A DNA stretch of 20,233 bases from JANYCG01 sp031428695 (GTDB lineage: Bacteria; Pseudomonadota; Gammaproteobacteria; Burkholderiales; Burkholderiaceae_C): assembly GCA_031428695.1 (NCBI GenBank), contig JANOYE010000220.1, forward strand, positions 1 through 20,233. The letters are read 5' to 3'. The stretch's first letter is position 1; each line of letters begins with the position of its first letter. The notes beneath the pieces are model-generated. The model made no database searches and was not told the origin of the DNA. It worked only from the letters and a program-made list of their open reading frames with translations. This document shows positions 15,570-20,233 of the stretch, piece after piece. Position numbers and translations under genes: made by a program.

Positions 15570-16717
15570 CTTGCTGCCTTATTTAGCGCCTGTTGCCATT
15601 GCCGGGCCGCTGTCGGGGCCGGGTTCAGGTCTGTCTCCAAAATTTTCATGCTGTCTTCGCATTCATTATGCACATCAATTGCCCCGCCGCCGTCCACATC
15701 GACACCGCCACCGACATCGGCCGCAGGAATGCGGTCCATGCGGGTTTCAAGCTCGTCAAAATATTCTGCCACGGCAGAGACCTGGGTGTCACAGGTTTCA
15801 AGCAAATTCATCCGATCCCGAAACTCGACACCGCCAGGTAAATTTTTCACGTACCAGCCGATGTGTTTGCGCGCCGTGCGCACGCCCAAGTATTCGCCAT
15901 ACAAATCATAGTGGTCAAGCAGGTGCGCCAGGCTCATGCGTTTGACTTCCACCACCAGGGGCGGCGCCAGGTGGGTGCCTTCGCGCAGGAAATGCGCAAT
16001 TTCCCGGAAGATCCAAGGGCGGCCCTGCGCGGCGCGGCCAATCATCACCGCGTCCGCGCCGGTTTTCGCCAGCACATCGCGGGCGCGCTCGGGGGTGGTG
16101 ATGTCGCCATTGGCCACCACGGGAATCTTCAGCGCGGCTTTAACCGCCGCAATCGTGTCGTATTCCGCCTGCCCTTTGTATCCCTGCTCGCGGGTGCGGC
16201 CGTGGATGGTGACCATCTGCACGCCGGCCTCTTGCGCAGCCAGGGCGATGCGCGGCGCATTTTTGTTGTCTTGCCGCCAGCCGGTGCGCATTTTCAGGGT
16301 GACCGGCACGTTGCGCGGCGCGCAGGCGTTGACCACCGCCTCCACGATTTCCAGCGCCAGCGGCTCGTTTTGCATCAGCGCCGAACCGGCCCATTTGTTG
16401 CACACCTTTTTGGCCGGGCAACCCATGTTGATGTCGATGATCTGCGCGCCCCGGTCGATGTTGTAGGCCGCCGCCTCGGCCATCATGGCCGCGTCGGTGC
16501 CGGCAATCTGCACGGCGATGGGGCCGGGCTCACCATCGTGGTTGGCGCGGCGCGAGGTTTTGAGGGTGTTCCACAAGTCCTTGCGCGAGGTCACCATTTC
16601 GCTCACCGCGTAACCTGCGCCTTGGGCTTTGCACAATTGGCGGAAAGGCCGGTCTGTCACCCCCGCCATGGGGGCGGCAAACAGGCGGTTCGCCAAAAGA
16701 ATGTGGCCGATGTGCAT
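15566..16717 (-). CDS. dusB: tRNA-dihydrouridine synthase B
   Basis: FMN/NADPH enzyme that reduces uridine to dihydrouridine in the tRNA D-loop. 383 residues. TIM-barrel landmarks: APMAGVTDRPFRQLC (15-29), the catalytic Cys100 in INMGCPAKKVCNK, LKMRTGW (141-147), TIHGRTREQGYKG (170-182) and VVANGDI (200-206), with the FMN-phosphate motif MIGRAAQGRPWIF. The start is set at ATG 16717 because homologues begin at MHIG/MQIG. An upstream ATG at 16777 overlaps a -10-like TAAAAT and is unlikely. The C-terminus from about 331 is a Gly/Asp-rich extension (VGGGVDVDGGGAIDV) plus a polar tail, so the protein is longer than a typical DusB (about 320-350). It is the first gene of the operon with fis and purH. 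Confidence 0.96.
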   Translation of the reverse strand: MHIGHILLANRLFAAPMAGVTDRPFRQLCKAQGAGYAVSEMVTSRKDLWNTLKTSRRANHDGEPGPIAVQIAGTDAAMMAEAAAYNIDRGAQIIDINMGCPAKKVCNKWAGSALMQNEPLALEIVEAVVNACAPRNVPVTLKMRTGWRQDNKNAPRIALAAQEAGVQMVTIHGRTREQGYKGQAEYDTIAAVKAALKIPVVANGDITTPERARDVLAKTGADAVMIGRAAQGRPWIFREIAHFLREGTHLAPPLVVEVKRMSLAHLLDHYDLYGEYLGVRTARKHIGWYVKNLPGGVEFRDRMNLLETCDTQVSAVAEYFDELETRMDRIPAADVGGGVDVDGGGAIDVHNECEDSMKILETDLNPAPTAARQWQQALNKAAR

Positions 16718-16775
16718 GGAAAAAGGTGGGGGCGCAGATGAAAACGAGCGGGGCAATAGGAGGCGCGGAGGGCGC

Positions 16776-16781
16776 ATTTTA
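16776..16781 (-). promoter_or_regulatory. Candidate -10 element for dusB-fis-purH
   Basis: TAAAAT on the minus strand lies about 60 bp upstream of dusB ATG 16717. It overlaps the alternative ATG at 16777, arguing against that start. No good -35 is visible at the standard spacing. Confidence 0.35.
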
Positions 16782-16862
16782 ACTGCCTATTTTTTCGGCA
16801 ATTGACATTTGAACCGAATTATTTGGCCTCTGCCTCAGCCCTGGCCCGGCCTGGGCACCCTC

Positions 16863-16868
16863 TAAACT
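16863..16868 (+). promoter_or_regulatory. Possible -10 element placed for a leaderless yqaA-like transcript
   Basis: TAAACT ends six bases before ATG 16875 and no Shine-Dalgarno sequence is present, as expected if transcription starts at or near the start codon. The -35 region is poor, so this is tentative. Confidence 0.25.
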
Positions 16869-16874
16869 CGGGCC

Positions 16875-17354
16875 ATGCCCCTTTGGATGGAATCACTGCT
16901 CGCCTGGCTGGCACTGCCGCAACACGGACTGAGCACGGTGTTTGTGGTGTCGTTCATCGGCGCGACGTTGTTGCCGCTGGCGTCGGAGCCGGCGGTCTTT
17001 GGCCTGGTCAAACTCAACCCCGATTTGTTCTGGCCCGCCGTGCTGGTGGCCACGGCAGGCAACACCCTGGGCGGTGGCGTGAGTTGGTGGATGGGCCTGG
17101 CGTCCCACAAAGTGGTGGACAAATACCGCCATTCCACCACCCACCTGCGGGCGCTGGACTGGCTGCAGCGCATTGGCCCGAAAGCCTGTTTGTTGTCATG
17201 GCTGCCGGTGATCGGCGACCCTCTGTGCGCCGTGGCCGGTTGGCTCAAGCTCGATTTTTGGCCCTGCATGGCCTACATGGCCATCGGAAAATTCTTGCGT
17301 TACACCACGATGACTGCCGTTTTAATGGGATTGTTTGATAAATTTTGGCCGTAA
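16875..17354 (+). CDS. YqaA-family (DedA/VTT-like) small membrane protein
   Basis: Inner-membrane protein of 159 residues resembling the YqaA branch of the DedA/SNARE-associated (VTT) superfamily, whose better-known members act in lipid flipping and envelope homeostasis. Visible features: an N-terminal hydrophobic stretch with SFIGATLLPLASEPAVFGLV (26-45), containing the P-x-x-SE motif with Glu38; a second hydrophobic segment with ATAGNTLGGGVSWWMGL (59-75); and the WLPVIGDPLCAVAGWL motif (109-124) typical of this branch. The last membrane segment is about 132-155. The start has TAAACT six bases upstream and no ribosome binding site. It is divergent from dusB. The substrate is not known. Confidence 0.85.
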   Translation: MPLWMESLLAWLALPQHGLSTVFVVSFIGATLLPLASEPAVFGLVKLNPDLFWPAVLVATAGNTLGGGVSWWMGLASHKVVDKYRHSTTHLRALDWLQRIGPKACLLSWLPVIGDPLCAVAGWLKLDFWPCMAYMAIGKFLRYTTMTAVLMGLFDKFWP

Positions 17355-17378
17355 AAGTGAAATTACAACTCTAAATGA

Positions 17379-17414
17379 ATAGCTGACTATGCTATTTTTA
17401 CGTGACTTAGAGGC
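17379..17414 (+). repeat. Dispersed intergenic repeat, copy 2
   Basis: ATAGCT, 16 bases, CGTGACTTAGAGGC. It aligns without gaps to 12547-12582 (28 of 36 identical). It lies 25 bp after the yqaA-like gene and just outside the decayed ychF fragment, at the border of the accessory patch. Confidence 0.6.
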
Positions 17415-17430
17415 AATAAGTTATCAGCGA

Positions 17431-17486
17431 TCAAGAGCTAAACAAGAAATACATCGCCTCGTCGTTCTTGACGGTACGCGCCAAAT
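17431..17486 (-). pseudogene. Decayed duplicate of the ychF 3' end
   Basis: The minus strand reads VKNDEAMYFLFSS-stop, beside VKDGDVMNFLFSS-stop at the end of the intact ychF 1438 bp away. Over the last 14 codons including the stop, 34 of 42 bases match, with TTTAGCTCTTGA identical. Upstream similarity is lost at about the PIN toxin stop codon (17487). It has no start of its own and is too short to encode a working domain, so it is read as a remnant left by duplication or insertion. Confidence 0.6.
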
Positions 17487-17912
17487 TCACTTTGGCGCAG
17501 GCGGCTTCAAAACGTCGATTACCTGGCGCCCGTTCTTGCGGTAAATCGAAAAATCGCTGTCCAGGGTCAAAACCTGGCTCTGCGGGTGAAGCTCCGCCAG
17601 GCGTACCAGGCATGCGTCAGCCAGCGACATCGGCAAATCAGCGTAACGACGGATCATTTTCAGAATCGAACTGTGGTGCTCGGCCACCGCCATGCCAATC
17701 ACCAGAAACTCTTCGCCCACCATTTCAATCAGCGCCGCGCGGGCGCCTGCCACTGAGCGGGTGAGGTAGGTGGCCTCGGTCAGCACCGCTTCGCAGGTGA
17801 TCATGGGTGGCGCGATGCCACGCAACTGTTGCATCACCCAGGCATGGTGGGTGTCAGCCCGGTTCAGCAGGGCGACCAGCGGGCCGGTGTCAACAATGAC
17901 ACGGGTTTTCAT
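17487..17912 (-). CDS. vapC: PIN-domain ribonuclease toxin (VapC-like)
   Basis: Probable toxin of a type II toxin-antitoxin module; PIN-domain VapC proteins are Mg-dependent RNases that cleave specific RNAs. 141 residues, normal for the family. Acidic active-site residues are visible in order: Asp8 (VIVDTGPL), Glu46 (LTEATYL), Asp99 (SLADACLV) and Asp118/Asp120 (LTLDSDFSIYR). ATG 17912 is preferred over the upstream in-frame TTG 17933: it lies 10 bp after the antitoxin stop and begins two residues before the first beta strand. The pair is arranged antitoxin first, toxin second, in the usual order. It abuts the ychF remnant at its 3' end. The RNA target is unknown. Confidence 0.88.
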   Translation of the reverse strand: MKTRVIVDTGPLVALLNRADTHHAWVMQQLRGIAPPMITCEAVLTEATYLTRSVAGARAALIEMVGEEFLVIGMAVAEHHSSILKMIRRYADLPMSLADACLVRLAELHPQSQVLTLDSDFSIYRKNGRQVIDVLKPPAPK

Positions 17913-17922
17913 TCGCCCACCG

Positions 17923-18162
17923 TCACTCGCCAAACCCGCGCAGATGCTCCGGGTTGGTGGATAGGTCGGCCGGGCCCTGCATCATGCCGGCCCAGCGGCT
18001 GGCGCGATCTAGGCAAGACGCGGCAGAAGGTGCGGCGTCTTGTCTTAAATAGGCCGTCAACGCCGTGCGAATGATCTCGCTCTGGCTGGAGGCGCGCTCC
18101 AACGCCGCTTGAGCCAGGTCATGAAACAAGGGGTCGGGCAGCTTGAGGGAGATGGCTTTCAT
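17923..18162 (-). CDS. Ribbon-helix-helix (CopG/RHH-like) antitoxin
   Basis: Antitoxin partner of the adjacent PIN toxin; expected to bind the toxin through its C-terminal part and repress its own promoter as an RHH dimer. 79 residues from ATG 18162. The N-terminus MKAISLKLPDPLFHDLAQAALERASSQSEIIRTAL has the RHH pattern: a short beta strand (2-8), helix A (11-23), a turn with SSQSE, and helix B (28-40). The Ala/Ser/Trp-containing tail (43-79) fits a toxin-binding extension. ATG 18162 has no ribosome binding site but does have TACAAT six bases upstream. An in-frame TTG at 18180 is upstream of that element and unlikely. Confidence 0.82.
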   Translation of the reverse strand: MKAISLKLPDPLFHDLAQAALERASSQSEIIRTALTAYLRQDAAPSAASCLDRASRWAGMMQGPADLSTNPEHLRGFGE

Positions 18163-18168
18163 GGGGAA

Positions 18169-18174
18169 ATTGTA
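18169..18174 (-). promoter_or_regulatory. -10 element of the toxin-antitoxin operon, positioned for leaderless mRNA
   Basis: TACAAT on the minus strand with six bases between it and the antitoxin ATG places the transcription start at or next to the A of the ATG. The element lies inside a small dyad (GGAA-TACAAT-TTCC) that could be the RHH operator. No convincing -35 is seen. Confidence 0.45.
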
Positions 18175-18180
18175 TTCCAA

Positions 18181-18297
18181 TTTTGCCAGTTTTGAAATAC
18201 CTAAGGGAGGCGCTTTTGGGCGCTTGAGCCGGGGCGCGGATCGGGGGCGGGTCTGTAACTGTTGATTGGGGGCTGAATTTGGCCCTGCAGGCGGGGC
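18181..18297. other. 117-bp spacer between the antitoxin and the hypothetical membrane gene
   Basis: No gene seen. Downstream of the membrane gene (minus strand) a GGCCC/GGGCC pairing at about 18281-18298 followed by a few A/T bases could be a weak terminator. The rest holds the antitoxin promoter and a GC-rich stretch. Confidence 0.3.
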
Positions 18298-18843
18298 CTA
18301 ACGATTCTTAAAGAATTTACAAACAAAATATAAAAGCGTGGGAAAGGCTATGACGGCGTACACCAATGATGAGAATAAAAGCAACATGCCGAGTCCGTAG
18401 TCTTCTGACAAGTCAGCCCTTTCCAATCCAATACTGCCGTACATATAGACCCGTAACAGAATCTCTTGGGATACCTCATAGAGACCCAAAAACAAAGATA
18501 TAAACACAAAGCAGCCGACAAGCCATCTGCGAGCGACGACTAAAAAACGAATGGTGTTTGAGTCATTTGCGTAGTCAAGAGGGTGAGTCCACCTCATCAC
18601 TGGCACAGAAATGCAGACTGCAGATATCAGCAAGAATATGAGCGCAAAGAAATTGTGCCCTTCTGTATAAGCAGCGAATATTCCTTCGACCATAGTTTTT
18701 CCTGCCGGATCAAGCGGGGTGTCGAAAAAATATTCCGTCGCCGTCAAGGTCAGTAACAGCAGCCCTACGCCGAAATAGAGCCGATCATGAGCCACAGGTC
18801 GAATCGTCATGCTTTGAAGCGGCTCGCTTTGTCCGTACAACAC
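18298..18843 (-). CDS. Hypothetical four-helix membrane protein
   Basis: I do not recognise the family. 181 residues with four hydrophobic segments at about 22-40, 64-83, 107-125 and 153-178, a short polar loop with conserved-looking charged residues (RWTHPLDYANDSNT, 84-97), and a basic C-terminus (KFFKNR). The first helix pair frames an acidic loop (FDTPLDPAGKTMVEGIF). The start is uncertain: GTG 18843, TTG 18840 (GAGG just upstream) or ATG 18810. Base composition is visibly more AT-rich than the neighbours and codon use is less GC-biased, which suggests recent acquisition. It lies 25 bp downstream of the ychF stop on the same strand, so it may ride on ychF transcription. Confidence 0.65.
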   Translation of the reverse strand: MLYGQSEPLQSMTIRPVAHDRLYFGVGLLLLTLTATEYFFDTPLDPAGKTMVEGIFAAYTEGHNFFALIFLLISAVCISVPVMRWTHPLDYANDSNTIRFLVVARRWLVGCFVFISLFLGLYEVSQEILLRVYMYGSIGLERADLSEDYGLGMLLLFSSLVYAVIAFPTLLYFVCKFFKNR

Positions 18844-18868
18844 GCCTCAATTTGAAAGTGGCGTTCGC

Positions 18869-19960
18869 TCAAGAGCTAAATAAAAAATTCATCACATCCC
18901 CGTCCTTGACCACATACTCCTTGCCCTCGGCACGCATCTTGCCCACGTCTTTGGCGCCTTGTTCTCCCTTGAACTGAATGAAGTCGTCAAAAGCGATGGT
19001 TTGCGCGCGGATGTAGCCTTTTTCGAAGTCAGTGTGGATCACGCCAGCCGCTTGCGGGCCGGTGTCGCCGACATGGATCGTCCAGGCGCGCACTTCTTTC
19101 ACACCGGCTGTGAAGTAGGTTTGCAGGCCTAACAAGGTGTAGGCGGAGCGGATCAAGCGGTTCAGGCCGGGCTCGGTCTGGCCGAGTTCTTCGAGGAACA
19201 TCTGGCGGTCTTCGTCGCTCATCTCGCTCATTTCGGCTTCCATCTTCGCGCTGATGGCGACTACGGGCGCGTTTTGCGCGGTGGCGTAGGCGGTCAGGCG
19301 GTCCAACATGGGGTTGTTTTTGAAGCCGTCTTCGGCCACATTGGCGACAAACATGGCCGGTTTTGCGGTGATCAGGAAGAACTGTTTGAGCAGGGGCAGC
19401 TCTTCTTTGCTCCAGTCGATGGTGCGCACCGGTTTGGCTTCATTCAGGGCGACCTGGCATTTCTCCAAAATGGCGACCAGTTTGGCCGATTCTTTGTCGC
19501 CCGAACGCGCGGTTTTGGTGACGCGGTGAAGCGCTTTCTCGACGGCCGACATGTCGGCCAGGCACAGCTCGGTCTGGATCACTTCGATGTCGGAGATCGG
19601 GTCCACCTTGCCAGCCACGTGGATCACGTTGTCGTCTTCAAAACAGCGCACGACGTTGATGGTGGCATCAGTCTCACGGATGTGCGCCAGGAACTTGTTG
19701 CCCAGGCCTTCACCGGTGCTGGCGCCAGCCACCAGGCCAGCGATATCGACAAACTCGACAATGGCCGGGACGATGCGCTCGGGCTTGACGATGGCCGCGA
19801 GCTGCTGCAAACGCGCGTCCGGCACCTCGACCACGCCCACATTGGGCTCAATCGTGCAAAAGGGGTAGTTTTCGGCGGCGATGCCGGCCTTGGTCAAGGC
19901 GTTGAACAGGGTGGACTTGCCCACGTTGGGCAATCCGACGATGCCACATTTCAAACTCAT
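18869..19960 (-). CDS. ychF: Redox-regulated ribosome-associated ATPase YchF (OLA1 family)
   Basis: Universally conserved P-loop ATPase of the Obg/OLA1 group, linked to ribosomes and stress responses; unusual in preferring ATP to GTP. 363 residues, the standard length. Domains: Walker A GLPNVGKST (9-17), the switch region with FCTIEPNVGVVEVPD (34-48), Walker B DIAGLVAGASTGEGLGN (70-86), then a coiled-coil arm, and a C-terminal TGS domain (about 280-363) containing QTYFTAGVKEVRAWT, TDFEKGYIRAQ and VKDGDVMNFLFSS. ATG 19960 has GGAG five bases upstream. The region just upstream carries a hairpin plus T-tract that abuts the ribosome binding site. The 3' end has a decayed copy at 17431. Confidence 0.97.
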   Translation of the reverse strand: MSLKCGIVGLPNVGKSTLFNALTKAGIAAENYPFCTIEPNVGVVEVPDARLQQLAAIVKPERIVPAIVEFVDIAGLVAGASTGEGLGNKFLAHIRETDATINVVRCFEDDNVIHVAGKVDPISDIEVIQTELCLADMSAVEKALHRVTKTARSGDKESAKLVAILEKCQVALNEAKPVRTIDWSKEELPLLKQFFLITAKPAMFVANVAEDGFKNNPMLDRLTAYATAQNAPVVAISAKMEAEMSEMSDEDRQMFLEELGQTEPGLNRLIRSAYTLLGLQTYFTAGVKEVRAWTIHVGDTGPQAAGVIHTDFEKGYIRAQTIAFDDFIQFKGEQGAKDVGKMRAEGKEYVVKDGDVMNFLFSS

Positions 19961-19971
19961 GCTGACTCCAG

Positions 19972-20000
19972 AAAAACAAAAAGGCCAACGGCTGGCCTTT
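19972..20000 (-). terminator. Rho-independent terminator/attenuator-like hairpin directly before ychF
   Basis: In the minus direction a perfect 8-bp stem (AAAGGCCA / TGGCCTTT) with a 5-base loop is followed by TTGTTTTT and then the ychF ribosome binding site (CTGGAG). It should end transcripts from the gene at the right edge. Because no ychF promoter is visible between it and the ATG, it may also attenuate ychF. Confidence 0.7.
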
Positions 20001-20090
20001 GATCAATGCCAGCGATTTTAAAGGACTGCTCTTTTGGGAGTTTGCAGCAGGGCCGCAGGCAACTTGACCAATGGGGCCAATTTGGCCAGG

Positions 20091-20233
20091 TTAGTCAAAC
20101 TTGAAGTTGCCCGAGACTTTTTGCCCCACGCGCAAAGTCGCACCGACACCACCTTGGATGATGGCGTTCATGCCGAAAGTGATGGCACCGTCCATTTGCG
20201 GGTTGGCGCGGTAGGCCTGGAGCGTGTCGTTCA
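20091..20233 (-). CDS. 3' end of an unidentified gene (N-terminus beyond window)
   Basis: Only the last 46 or so residues are present, reading from NDTLQAYRANPQMDG through GMNAIIQGGVGATLRVGQ and ending with NFKFD-stop (TAA 20091-20093). The frame is open to the window edge and its codon use looks native. I do not recognise the family; the alternating hydrophobic/Gly pattern near the end suggests beta strands. It is followed by a small palindrome (GGCCAA-T-TTGGCC, 20075-20087) and then the terminator before ychF. Confidence 0.6.
   Translation of the reverse strand, partial: NDTLQAYRANPQMDGAITFGMNAIIQGGVGATLRVGQKVSGNFKFD

Noticed and set aside
16718..16777. N-terminal extension of DusB from ATG 16777
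   Set aside because: The ATG overlaps a TAAAAT -10-like element, and DusB homologues begin at the MHIG-type start.
17487..18868. Complete mobile island with integrase
   Set aside because: No recombinase, transposase or perfect terminal repeats are visible; only the imperfect ychF-end copy hints at insertion.

Overview
The window looks like chromosomal DNA of a Burkholderiales beta-proteobacterium, most likely Comamonadaceae (Rhodoferax/Polaromonas/Acidovorax-like). The basis is high-GC coding sequence, the neighbourhood rubredoxin-pilG-pilH-pilI-pilJ-chpA divergent from thiD-hemL, the dusB-fis-purH operon, and two copies of an intergenic repeat that resembles one I remember from that family. 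The placement is inferred from content; no database was consulted.

Layout. Positions 1-10073 (minus strand) hold a rubredoxin gene followed by a type IV pilus chemosensory operon: pilG and pilH (single-domain response regulators), pilI (CheW-like adaptor), pilJ (methyl-accepting transducer) and a giant chpA/pilL-type hybrid CheA that runs off the left edge after at least 1998 residues. Together they form a Pil-Chp pathway: PilJ signals through PilI to the ChpA kinase, which phosphorylates PilG and PilH to control pilus extension and retraction. Positions 10202-12523 (plus) hold a divergent ThiD-like PfkB-family kinase and hemL (tetrapyrrole synthesis). Positions 12524-12871 are a non-coding, partly AT-rich spacer with a dispersed repeat, a perfect 8-bp dyad and promoter-like sequence. 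Positions 12872-13678 (plus) encode a secreted glycine-zipper protein.

Positions 13726-16717 (minus) are the tightly coupled dusB-fis-purH operon with start/stop overlaps. A YqaA/DedA-like membrane protein is divergent at 16875-17354 (plus). Positions 17355-18868 look like a small accessory patch: a second copy of the dispersed repeat, a decayed copy of the 3' end of ychF, a PIN toxin/ribbon-helix-helix antitoxin pair, and an AT-richer four-helix membrane protein with no recognised family. The intact ychF (18869-19960) follows, preceded by a hairpin/T-tract that abuts its ribosome binding site, then the 3' end of an unidentified gene at the right edge.

Most of the window is ordinary core genome. 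The less ordinary observations are the ychF 3'-end duplication flanking the toxin-antitoxin patch, a probable leaderless antitoxin transcript, 11-bp-phased repeats upstream of pilG and pilJ, the hairpin in front of ychF, and the atypical ThiD active-site motif. I found no convincing evidence for a wholly new multi-gene system.
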